A DNA stretch of 48,001 nucleotides from Phlebiopsis flavidoalba (lineage: Eukaryota > Basidiomycota > Agaricomycetes > Polyporales > Phanerochaetaceae), in contig JAOCPU010000100.1 in NCBI GenBank assembly GCA_035772785.1, positions 1-48,001 on the forward strand, given 5' to 3'. Below the pieces are notes generated by a model. It saw only the letters and a program-made list of their open reading frames with translations, ran no database searches and had not been told where the DNA came from. Position 1 is the first letter of the stretch. Every line of letters starts with the position of its first letter. A program made the position numbers and the translations under genes. Shown one piece after another: positions 10,310 to 21,069 of the stretch.

Positions 10310-10882
10310 CAGTGGCCGTCAAAAATAACGCACATGGTAAGCGCTGAAGCGACGCTGAACGACTTTCGACGAGCGTATGCTCACTGTTTAGAGTCCCATG
10401 AACCCGATAGTTTTGTAGTCGCATTACACAATACAGTATCACATATATACAACATGTTGTCTTTAACCGACGTGGTTCGGCGTGGTGATGGCCAGATGCT
10501 TAACCCACCCATGCCATGATGAAACTGGTGTTTATATTTGCCTCGTGACTCTCTATAAACATACTGGCTAGCAGAAGAGAGATATGGGACTATATATTTG
10601 TGCTGGGGTGTCAGAAATGGTGTACAAAATTCTCACATGAAGTGAACACTACTTTATTCTGTTTCTGATCTGGAGTGCTGAAGGCACTCAAATTTACCTG
10701 CTAGAGAGCATCGTCCACTAGCTTCTTCACAAGGATATTCAGGTTGCTATAGCGGCAAGAGCCTAACAATCAACTCTATGGTCCCCCCAAAGAACCGAAT
10801 TTCAATGCTGGAACACCTGCTACGAGGTTGGTCAATCAATATTGGGCGTCTATCCATGTGCGTTATTTTTGACGGGCCACTG
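10310..10882. mobile_element. Tc1/mariner-type MITE
   Basis: Near-perfect terminal inverted repeats of about 28 bp. The left end is CAGTGGCCGTCAAAAATAAC followed by GCACATGG. The right end, read inward, is the same with one extra C (CAGTGGCCCGTCAAAAATAA). TA flanks both sides (10308-10309 and 10883-10884). CAGTG-type ends with TA duplication are the hallmark of Tc1/mariner elements. At 573 bp it is too short for a transposase and is non-autonomous. A short open frame at 10268-10519 runs from the flank into the element and is not convincing as a gene. Confidence 0.88.
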
Positions 10883-11040
10883 TATATGTTTCAATGTAGC
10901 TGAGGGCAAACCTGTGTGCTTGCTTGTATTTGTCTAGTGCCAATTTCATGGCAGTCAAAAGATGCGCGCCGACTAGGACAGTCACTGTGAGATATCGAGC
11001 AGCTATAGGGCTTATTCACACAATGAGGTCAACGAAGAGA

Positions 11041-12421
11041 GGGTGCACAACGTTACTTTGGGGCTAACGTTCGCTAATGTTTGCCCAGCCAAGTGATAAG
11101 GCGCTAGCGTTCTCTAACGTGCGATCAATACTGGCACGTTAACGTTCGCTAACGTTGGCATCCCATGCCGTTTGTAAGAACGTTGTTTTTTGTCTTTATA
11201 GATACTATTCAACTATTACCAAGTATTTTTCTTTACCTATCATGACTACAGCTACCATGGATGTGCTAGTCTATGGCTGATTAGCTGCTTGCAATGGCTG
11301 GTCTCGGTAGTAGTGAGTGCGCTAACTTACTTCATGACTGATGGAGGCTTCGGACAAGAAAGCTTTGCTGAGTGTATCCACTTCAATGTTGTTGTGGAAG
11401 AATAGGAACTTGATAGGAACTGTAACAAGCTCAGGATACCAGCTTGTTTCGCACGATGGGGGGCGCCTACAACGCGTTGGCACAAGTGAGAATATTGAGC
11501 ACTGGGTGGGGGATGGCGCACTAAGATCTGGAAAAACTTTACATATCGTTCTATACTACAGATCCGATTTTACTAGCTTGAAAGTACTTGTGGGGGAACA
11601 GAGATTGCAAACAGTGTGGTATTCTTGTGAATTTCGCACAATAGGCGCCCTGAGTATGTTTGCACAGGCGAGAATATTGAGTACTGGGTGGGGGATGGCG
11701 CGCTGAGGTCTAGAATAGCTTTAAGTATTGTTCTTTACCATAATCTGTCTATACTAACTCAAAAGTCCCTGTGGGGGAACAGACATTGCAACAGTGTGTT
11801 GTCCTCGTGGTTTTCTCACAATAGGCGCCTGAGTATGAAACATAGTTTCTTGATCATATAGCTGCAGCCTGCAGTAGGTAGTATGTGATTGTTCTAGATA
11901 TGTTAGATCAGACGTTTTTACACAGCGGACATTAATATTCAAGTCAATCCGTGGCAAAGTGAGCAAGCATTGCTTGGACGCCGACCATGGGAAGCTGACC
12001 TGACATGCCACATGACGGACTTTCAGAGGCAACGGCAAAGTGTATGGAGTGTGCTGGCAAGTGTTAATATTCTGTGGTGTTTTAGAGCATATCCTCACAT
12101 TCCTTAATATTTTGTAACATTTCTTAACATCTAGTAATGGTAAATAACGTTCAATAATGTTCAATTACAGTGACCAGCCTCATGGAAAGTGGGTACATGT
12201 ATGTGTCTAAGTCTAAGCCCAGCTACTTGTAAGCAAGCCACATGTTTCAAGTCTCATTAAGAGGTGACACAGGAGTTTATACTCTGAGAAAAAGGACCAC
12301 TTCACTCGCGGAATGATGCACTTGCCGTTCTGCTAGCGTTTGGAACGTTCGGTAACATTATGTGACCAAACGTGACATGATGTTAACGTTCGCAGAGGAA
12401 CGTTAGCAAAATGTTACACCC
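11041..12421. mobile_element. possible TIR element with AACGTT subterminal repeats
   Basis: The left end (GGGTGCACAACGTTAC, then GCTAACGTTCGCTAA) resembles the inverted right end (GGGTGTAACATTTTGC, then TAACGTTCC). Both ends carry many TAACGTT/AACGTTA motifs absent from the middle. The flanking AACGAA (11031-11036 and 12423-12428) may be part of an 8-bp target duplication with two mismatches. No transposase is seen. The limits are less certain than for the other elements. Confidence 0.5.
11448..11835. repeat. about 185-bp tandem duplication
   Basis: Two diverged units share CGCACNATNGGGCGCC-like starts, GAGAATATTGAGNACTGGG, a GGGGGATGGCGC tract and TGTGGGGGAACAGANATTGC. The unit start recurs near 11448, 11634 and 11817, the last being a fragment. 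It lies inside the candidate TIR element. Similar open frames in the units result from the duplication. Confidence 0.8.
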
Positions 12422-12994
12422 AAACGAATTAATTTCGCAACCATCCAACGAAAATAGAATTTCTGTCCTAGCCAGCAATCCTTTCTACCTGACCACAAAT
12501 GCCAATGGAGTACTGGCGATTAAGTGGAATAACCCAAACTCCTTGCATAGAATTTAAAGAGCATGGAAGTTCAACGTATAGTGGAACAAATGGTGGTGGT
12601 TGAGTCAAACCAACCAAGGGATGTGCTGTTTTTCTGTATCTGTTCAGACAGGTAGAATGGCAGAGATCACTGAAGCTTTTACATCAAAGGTATAAAAGCA
12701 GGAAGAACATTGGTAGATATGCTAGAAGGCATTAAGCAGAAAAATACATAAAGAACGTAGAGCCCACACTTTTTTATTTTAAAAGAGAGTGCAGTTGCCA
12801 AGACAGTCCTCTTTTTGTCAGCTGTACAATGAAACATGTCAGACAGTTGTGGGAATAATGGATGACAAGATTAAAATCAAAGATTGACGTTGCCTGTGAT
12901 TTGCGAAGGTGGCGTCATGAGACAAAGAGCCCAAAATTCTGATTAGAATCAATGGAGCTTAGCATAATGCGTGTTTACCTTATTAGGCAAGTAA

Positions 12995-14150
12995 TAAAGC
13001 TCTGCATAGATCCACCTGCGGTGTTGATTTGGATCTGTATCTGCAGATAATTTCTGGATTCTTGGAAGCCATGAACTAGGATCTGCCAGTATTCTGGCCA
13101 CAGGTAATCTGTACTTGCAAGTCAGTTACCTGCAAATTACAAGTATAACCTACAGATCATATTATATTTGTGCTAATGCCATGTCAGTAATGTATATGTG
13201 AATTAATGCCAGACAAATACATCTATATATTGTTTTCATACTTTATATAGTCTGTACTCAATTTCAGTTGTATTTGCTTGCTCCAATAAGGCTGACATGC
13301 TTTCCATAATTGTTTAGGATATTAAAGTCAATATCTTGGCACTTACTTGAATACTGATGCTAAAGTAGTTTAATATTACATATTATTTGTAAACATAGTA
13401 TATAGTATAATGAGACATTGCTAACTGCAGTCATACATATTAGGTCAATTTATAGTTCTGTTTTGTATATATATCATGCTATAATATCATGAATTATGAG
13501 TTGCAAAAATACCTGCAGATCATCTGCATACTTGCCTGAAATTACTCATTGCCGACCTGGATCTGCAGGTCAAAGTACCTGCTAAAGCTCTGCACGAGTC
13601 TACCCGCGCGGTTTGACTCGGATCTGTACCCACGGGTCAGTGGCATTTCTAAGGCCTGACCCAGATTCACACAGGTATTTGGGCACAGATCACCTGTGAC
13701 CCATGAGTCCGAGTCTTGCGAGTCTGGGTTACGGGTCCTACCTGTCAGAAATACTTAAGACAAAGGCTGACATGGCTATAGTGAGGTATGTATGACATGT
13801 TATATATATCATACTATTGATATTGATAATGGCATAGATATGCTTGAAAAACATGCATACAAGTATTATATGAGCAAATCTATGAATACCCATGGGTTTT
13901 CTCAAATCCAAACCCTTGACCCAGATCTGCCACTGACTCATGGTCACAGGTGACTTGGATCCACGGATCAGTATATCCCACGGGTTTTCCCACGGCTCTA
14001 TCCACAAATATCCATGGGTGACCCAGATTCATGCAGAGCTTTTACTACCTGCAGAGGTCAACAATATCTGCAGATCACTATACCTACAGGTATTGATGGC
14101 AGATCTACCTGCAGGTACCTACAGGTTACCTAGATTTGCGCAGAGCTTTA
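12995..14150. mobile_element. hAT-like TIR element, outer copy
   Basis: The ends are TAAAGCTCTGCATAGATCC on the left and, read inward, TAAAGCTCTGCGCAAATCT on the right. Flanking octamers GCAAGTAA (12987-12994) and GCGAGTGA (14151-14158) match at six of eight positions, as expected for an aged 8-bp hAT duplication. The interior is dominated by CTGCAGAT/ACCTGCAGGT motifs on both strands near the ends. It has no transposase and is interrupted by a second element of the same end type. Confidence 0.72.
13583..14044. mobile_element. hAT-like MITE nested in the outer element
   Basis: The ends are TAAAGCTCTGCACGAGTC on the left and, read inward, TAAAAGCTCTGCATGAATC on the right. The flanking octamers are GTACCTGC (13575-13582) and CTACCTGC (14045-14052), seven of eight identical, so this element inserted into an ACCTGC-rich part of the outer element. 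The interior contains inverted GACTCATGGGTC/GACCCATGAGTC-type motifs. A truncated relative lies at 7375-7535. Confidence 0.78.
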
Positions 14151-14603
14151 GCGAGTGATTGACAGTTCCAAAACCAATTGAAGCCTGCCAAACATTGTCA
14201 TAAACACTTGGCTAATCTCAAATGTCTTCCAGTATCCAGACCGCCTCTTTTGTGCGTCATGATTAAAAGAAGGTATGTAAATTCTGCTGCCGGTCACAAA
14301 CTTACTCTGAGTCCTGACCATCATGTTCAACTTTGACGGCCCTTGATATATCTTCCACTTCATGTCTCATACAGAGGGGAGGATCCATCTTTCATCTAGA
14401 CCCTAGCTGTACACCAGAGTCTATTCCTCTGAGTGAATTTTCACGGATTCACGGTGCATACTACGACATCATCGTTAGATTTGAATGAGTGGTGGAATAT
14501 CAAGATATCCAGCTGGTTGCGCTGTATACTACTGTGGACAGTATTGAGGAGAGCCCAGTTGATAATTGCGTTCCATATGACCGAGTCCATCTCACTCTGT
14601 GGC

Positions 14604-15014
14604 TAGTGAAGGACAGAGGTAAACCCCTGGATATCTAGGACCTGACCCCTACCTCTACCTCTGGAAAACCCCTATCCCTGCTCAGATCGGTAGGGGTTTT
14701 TCAAGGGTACAGAGGGGGTAAGGGTATTACCCAAGGTTTTAAAGGTGTTTAAGTCATCTAAAAGCTGAATGTATTCAAGTGTTGCTGACAATTTTGAGAG
14801 TGCTAAATGCAAGTTTCATTGATTGAAAGCACCTATATATATGTTTATTCATGAATAATGGCCAAAATTAGTGGTTTAAAATATGCTATATATTACATCA
14901 AGGGTACCTCAAGGGTTTCAAGAGTTTTGGAATCCTGACTCCTCCTATCCCTACCCCCAAGGTAACCCTATCTCTGACCTCTAGGGGCTTTACCCTTCTC
15001 CCTGTTCTTTACTA
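14604..15014. mobile_element. hAT-type MITE with perfect 8-bp target duplication
   Basis: A 411-bp element flanked by identical TCTGTGGC octamers (14596-14603 and 15015-15022). TIRs begin TAGTGAAGGACAG on the left and, read inward, TAGTAAAGAACAG on the right, and continue through GGTAAACCCCT/GGTAAAGCCCCT and ACCCCTACCTCT/TAGGGATAGG subterminal repeats. Length, lack of coding sequence and 8-bp duplication fit a non-autonomous hAT element. The intact duplication suggests it is the youngest insertion in the block. Confidence 0.87.
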
Positions 15015-15639
15015 TCTGTGGCAGCAATGCTGAATTGTCTATGCTCAAATCACATGTGGCACCAGTTTTTTGACACAGCTGGTGTAAATCCACAGAATGG
15101 TATGTAACATGATTCTACCTTCTAGTATCAAGAAAATCCTTGCTAACATCTTTGAAGCACCACTGGGAGTATCAATTACAGATGCTCTGACCAATATCTA
15201 TCGTTTATGATCAAACAGAAACATCGCCTCACTGAATGGGCTTGCAACCACCCTGACGTCCAATATACACTTGATGAGCGAAATGCATTGCATTTTACAA
15301 CTTCAGTTGTAGCCTCCACCTTCTCCGACAGCATTTTACCAGCTCATACTATGGTAAACCCCATTGGACATCGAGAGTTTAGGACTCAGGAGACAATCAT
15401 TTCAATGGAGACTTCTTTCTTTTCTGTCAACATCGTCTTTCGGATCCGGGTTTGCCACCCAGATATGTAAATATTTATGGTCACTCAATTTTTTTGTTCC
15501 ATTTTACTTACTAAGCTATTTACACAATTTTATCCTATTTCCCTAGTATTTTTAGTTTCATGAATGGTTTTATGACTGTTTCCAATTACATATCACAATA
15601 AAATTTAACTATCTATGGCCGCTGTAACGTACCTAGGCG

Positions 15640-16760
15640 CTTGACATTTTCTCGTTCTTCTCCTCCTCCTAGGCAGACAACTCCACTGTATTACTTGTTG
15701 TTCACTTTCCTACCTTCCCATACCCTTTTTCTGACCCCAGCTCAGCTTTTTTTCCTTTGCCTTTTTTTTTTTCACCTTTGTGCGCCTGGCCTCTCTCTTG
15801 CCTGGACCTTATAGCGCCCTCTGATTGCCAACCCTAACCTTGCATGCCTCTTCTTTCCCTTATATTTCTGCCTTACCCTCTTTGACCCCCTCCATCGCTC
15901 CTTCTCTTTGTATTTGTGCGTTTGTGCTCTTTCTCTTTCTGACTCTGTTAACTTTGTTCTATAGCTCGCCATGCCTGTCGTTATCCACGAACGCACTGCC
16001 CAGGCTCTTTTTCTGGGCTCCTCCTCTGTGCTAAGGCACGCGCGTGCCCTGCCAGCCCAATCAGGTCCCCTATTACTTTCCTTAAAGTGCAGGTAAAGAT
16101 CTACCAAGTCCTTATTGCCTATGGCGACTGCTGGCATGTCTGTTACAACCCCTGGCAGCATGTGTCTCCTCCCCGGGTCCCTTTTATCCCTGCAATGGGG
16201 TGAGCCTCTTCTCACACCAGTGGACTGGGTTTGTTGGTCAGCTGGGTGATATTGTCCATGTCTTCCGGGACCAGGTCATGTGCTGCTTTTTACATCAACA
16301 TCGCAGTAGCTCTTATATTCCTTGTTATTCCACATGCTCTCTTCTCTCCTCCAACTTCTTCTTGGGCTTCTAAACGTCTACCGTTTCCGCTGCCTCCTCA
16401 ACCCAATCCTGCCCTATCCGCCTCTTCTCTCTCCAGTCACCCCCCGCCTTCTCTGCAAGCCTTTTGATGGCTTCCCCTCTACCTCTGAGCTCTCTTCAAC
16501 CATCTCCCTGTCCAGAGTTTAACAACTCATGCCCGCCGCTTATATTCTGTCTGCCTCTCTGCTTTGCTGCCAGTGGCCGCCACTCATTTTACATTCTCTT
16601 CACTACCAGTTTGTCTCCTTTCTATCCTTTCTTTTTTTATATATAGTATTTCTATCTACACTATTACTCTCTGTCTTTGCATGGACGTCTCTCTCTCCCA
16701 CTATCTGTCTCTCACTGTTTTGCCTGTCTGCTCTGTTTGGTGCTTGCTAGGGTTTTTTTT
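15640..16760 (+). other. pyrimidine-rich degenerate repeat, copy 1
   Basis: Strongly C+T-biased plus strand with many short open frames rich in Leu, Ser and Pro, none convincing. A stretch at about 16222-16262 reads, in one frame, as WTGFVGQLGDIV. It resembles WLGYIGQLGD at about 20715-20745 in the second pyrimidine-rich block, suggesting both derive from the same unknown repeat. No recognised protein. Confidence 0.35.
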
Positions 16761-17045
16761 GTAGGTAGCATACCATTGCCTGCATAGCCTGCTGGCTTTT
16801 TCCCATATTTAATGCCATAATACTGCTGCACACTCTGATGCCTGCCTGATATACCACATCACACACCTGGCACACAAGAACATTGAATCACATATTCTAA
16901 CTTTCCAAAAACACTGAGCCTAAATATCAAGGCATGAAAGCAATGTCAAATCCTACTACTTGCAGCTTCTAATCCTGGACAACGTTTAAGCATTTACTTG
17001 CCCTCTTTTCCTTTGTCCACAACGTATCAGAATTGTCAAGTTGTC

Positions 17046-20000
17046 CATCTCGGGAATCCCCCAATACTAATCCACACCAATTAACACTAATCTTGCGGGA
17101 AATAGTGGATTAGTGAATTAGCATTAATTCCCCGGAAATCCAGTCCTCTCTTATCATAGTTGATTCATTAATTTGGCACTATCAGCCCACTAATTTGTCA
17201 CTTTTTTGGCACTTTCTGCAAACTATTCTGTTAATCAGGTAATGTGAGGCTAACATACAGCTAAGTAGCTATTTGACTTATTCACACCTTTCAGTGTGTT
17301 ATATTCTTACATATAGTAGGTATTTGTACAGCCCAGGCATTTAGCATGGTCTCTGATGTGTTCAACAGGTGTATATTATGATCTATGGTACTTCATACAC
17401 ATTACATGCAGCAACACAGTGTACACATGACAGAGAGAGAGAAATTTTACCTAAATATCTCAAGCTGTCACTGATCCCAAGTGTAGCTATGCATGCAGTG
17501 GTCATGGTCAGGGAACGCGCACCATGTACGGTGACAAGGACACTAACGTGCCCCGTTGAAGCTTTCGTGCTATGCGCATTGGCGGTGAGTGAGTGCGGCA
17601 GTTGAGCTGACAAGTGAAAACCTACCCAGGTTGTATCCGTTGCGCGTGGTGGTCATGGCTACGGCGGTGCGCAGTCAGGGTGGACAGTGGCGGTGAAACC
17701 ACGGCCGCGCGGCGCTCGTGGGTACGTTCCAATCCGGAGATGGCGGGGGGCGGAGGTGGAGGTGGAGGCGAGGCTGTGACTGTGGCCGTCGGAGAGGACA
17801 TGGCCATGGGCGAGCACGCGGACGTTGAGAGAGCCGGGGCGTGTGTGTCAAAAAGAGTGGTGCCAGGACGCTACCAACGGTGAGGGCCAGGGTGGAGGCG
17901 AGGGCGCATGCAGGGAGCGAGCACGAGCGTCGAGGGTTGAGGACGGGGCTTCGAGGAAGATGTGGGTGGGGCGGGGGACATGCGCGTGTGTCAAAAAGTG
18001 CGCGCTAGCGGGGTGTGTCGATCAGGGCGTGCGTGCGCGTGTGCGCGTGTGTCGAACAGGGCTGGGGTCTGGGCATCGAGATGGGCGAGGGCTGAGGCGT
18101 GAGCGGAGTGTTGCGGAAGGGCGGGGGCGCGTGCGTTGAAAAGGGCGTGGACGTCGACAAGGTCGTGGGTGTAGGCACCGACAAAGGCCAAGGCCGAGGC
18201 ACCCTGAAGGGCGAAGGCGAGTGCAGGGGTTGGGCATCGACAGAGGCGGGTGGTGGGGGCGTTGAAAAGGGCGGTGGCAAGGGCGTTGAAACGGGCGGCG
18301 GCCAGGGCGTCGAGAAGGGTCGGGCCAAGGGTGAGCGTGTACGCGTAAAAGCGAGCTTCGAGGGCGGGAGCGTGCGCGTGTGTGAAGTGTGCGCGTGCTT
18401 CGTACAAGGGGGCGTGGGGCCAGTACATCAGCAAGAGCGGGGGCGGGGGGGTGCGTGTATTGAGGAGGTGTGGGCACGAACGATGACGAGGGCCGAGGCC
18501 AGGTAGGGCACCATGGAGGGCGGAGGCGAGGGCAGGGGCCGGGCATCGAGAGGGGCGGAGATGGGAGCGTCGAAAAGAAGCACGGGGGACTCACCGGACG
18601 TTTGGCGTTCGTCGCAACGCACGCTCGTACGTGCACGATAGCGTCGTCAGACGGCGGTGTACTCGGAGTGCTCTGAATTACTCACAGATGCCGTGGAGCC
18701 CGCAGGCTCGAATCGTCCCGCAGGAGGCCGGTTCGTGTGCCGAGCACACCTCCCCGGCCGTCCCCAACGCTCTTGTAGCGTTGTCTATTGTCGTTGGGTC
18801 TTCGATCCGTTTGGTCGGGGTCGTCGGTGCGCAGGTCCGGTGGTGCGCAAGTCGGGCGCATGGCGGTGTTCGAGTGTGGCGGCGCGCGGTTGGAGAAAAG
18901 TGGGGAGTGGAGGGGGAAAGAGAGTCCATCAGAGACCTCGTAAGAGGCCTCTGTGCGAGCGAGGGAAGGCCGTCGTGCTTGCAAACGACGTCCGATGGTG
19001 GAAGAGCGAAGTTGAACCGGGCGCTTCGACCTTGGAGTCGACGCGCGGCGAGTGTCGGCGCTTGGGCGGGCCGATCCGGACAGAAACGACGCGTCAACGC
19101 GTCGAGAGGGATTCGAAACGATACGTTTGAGCGGAACACGACATATACTGGAGAAACGAGTGAGTAAAATCCCGGGGACACTTGATAAGCCACTGACGAG
19201 TTACCAGCGTAACTGAGGTACAAGCGCCCAAAGACTTAGTGCGTTTTCGAGCAACATTGGCTGGAATTTGCTGCTTACTCATGTTCTGACCTCCACATTA
19301 CAAGATCTTGATAAGATTATTTATTGTACTAGCCCTATAGCAGCTTTGGCCTCATTCTACACATACATTACTGCACAGACACTTACTGAGCTATTATGGT
19401 AAGTATGTCTTCTACTTCATCATTGCTTTGTGGCACTGTCAAAGCTTAAAAACATTCTCATTATAACTGTGTGGTCATGCAGCATTCTAGTAATTCAGCA
19501 AGACAATTCCATTATCTCATTTAAACACTAAATATGAGTATGGAAGTTGGATAAAAGAGATTTAACTGGTAAGCATACTAAGAAACCATTAAAGGAACAT
19601 AAATTGATAGTTTCTTGCAAGTTTATAGAATAGCAATATACTACAGTGTAAGTGGGGTTTAAATAGCTAGATAATTTATTGAGAGTGCATTAGCAAACAT
19701 AATCCATGTTATTTCATTATAAACTCTTCAATAGATCCTCAACAGTCAATTAATGCAGTAGTAGTTAAGCCTGAAAAAAGGGTAAAAGGAAGTCTTTAAC
19801 TTGGGAATAAAGCTCCCAAAAAAGCCATATATAAGCTTACAAATAGTAGAAAAATGAGTTAACCATAAGAAAGTTAGCTATAACACACTGATTAGCTGGT
19901 GAGTAGGCAAAAAGTCAATTACAGCAATGAAAGTCACAAATTAGCTGATTAAGGTCAAGAGAGGCGGAAATAAGTAAATTACTAGATTAGTCCCAAAAAA

Positions 20001-20142
20001 GCTACAAAAAAGTATGTAAATAGTAGTAAATTAGTGGATTAGCAGTTTAGCACCATTAGCCATCTGTTTGTTCCAAGTATACAATATGTAAGGGGGATTT
20101 TCACTAATTCGTGCAGATTAGTTTTTGAGGATTCTTGAGATG
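17046..20142 (-). mobile_element. large TIR element, right copy, inverted
   Basis: The ends are CATCTCGGGAATCCCCC on the left and, read inward, CATCTCAAGAATCCTC on the right, followed by ACTAATCCACACCAATTAAC-type subterminal motifs. TC flanks both sides (17044-17045 and 20143-20144). The reverse complement aligns along its length with 1971-4896, including the AT-rich arms, the GC-rich core and the ends, with substantial divergence. At 3097 bp it is slightly longer than the left copy, mainly through a longer minisatellite in the core. No transposase is recognised. Confidence 0.75.
17640..19130 (-). other. GC-rich core of right TIR element with degenerate minisatellite
   Basis: Read on the minus strand the core has the conserved GTCGACG/CATCGGACGTCGTTTGC segment (about 18970-19100), then a Pro/Arg/Ser frame starting near 18636, then a minisatellite of about 30 bp units (TTCAACGCCC, then TTGCCACCGCCC) across about 18080-18340, with CACACGCGCAC-type runs. 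The long open frames on both strands (for example 18022-18636 minus) follow from GC-richness and the repeat. I do not call a gene, although the aligned frame with the left copy leaves a captured coding fragment possible. Confidence 0.45.
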
Positions 20143-20353
20143 TCACTCTGGCATGATTCATTTTTCCGCCGTTCTTCTCTGCCTTTTGTATGCTTTGACC
20201 CTAAGCTTATCTACTCCTTACACGTGCTTTCTCTCTGTCGGATCTCTATTTTCTGCCTAATTCTGATCTTGGCCCCCTCTTCTGCTTATTAGTGCTATCC
20301 TTTATAAACACTGCCTAATTTTTCTCTTTCCTCATTGCTCTAGTGTCCATCCT

Positions 20354-20851
20354 ATGTATATTTGCATCTCATTCCCCTGCCTGTCGCTAACTTTCCCAGG
20401 CTCTCTCAGATTCCAGATTTCCAATGTGCTTTGCCACCAAACCCCCCTGAACGACGACGAGTTCACTTCTTGTGCTCTTTTTCTAGCCTCTGAGCATTGT
20501 CATTATGCCTGCGTTCTACGTATCGCTGGTCAGCAAGCACTTCTCTTCCATGCCGCCATTGTTATCACTAACCGTTTTCCTGCCACTCGTAGTCAGGCCA
20601 AAGGATAGAATGTTGATGCAGTGCCTGATGGCACTCCCTTTGTCCACTGGCTCCCTTATATCTTTACACGAGCCTGTTCGCACCTAAGGATCGGTGATAA
20701 ATCACAGCCCACCTGGCTGGGTTACATTGGCCAGTTAGGAGACCCCGTTGTCACTTACGATAAACTTCACCATTTACCAGTTCCAGTCCAAACTCTACAA
20801 CGGCAGCGGCCCTTTTCACCTGGCTGTTCTCCATGCTCTTTGCTGTATTGA
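20354..20851 (+). pseudogene. broken open frame in pyrimidine-rich repeat, copy 2
   Basis: One frame stays open across this interval except for a TAG near 20606. It reads FPATRSQAKG, stop, NVDAVPDGTPFVHWLPYIF and continues to WLGYIGQLGD. The flanks (20150-21070) are C+T-rich like 15640-16760. The frame looks like a decayed repeat-encoded protein or a spliced exon. I do not recognise the family. Confidence 0.25.
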
Positions 20852-21069
20852 ATCAGCCCTCCCCAGTCCCCTCAGTGCTCGCCGCCGCTCTCCATTTGTC
20901 AATCTATACCATTCTCTCTGTCGCTGGTTCTCTCATTAGAGAACCTCTATAAGGTTTGGTAATTTACAACATACTCTTTTCTGATAGTTTTAACTCTGTC
21001 ACTTACCCTAGTCACTCATTTTTTTCCTTCTCAGCCGCTCTCATTTTCTCACCCCAGTCCCCCACTCTT

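Noticed and set aside
10268..10519. Gene inside the Tc1/mariner MITE
   Set aside because: The frame starts outside the element, crosses its TIR and encodes no transposase or known motif.
17991..18636. Long Pro/Arg-rich open frames in the GC-rich core as real genes
   Set aside because: Several frames on both strands are open at once. The composition is low-complexity and the sequence is a degenerate minisatellite. Openness follows from GC content.
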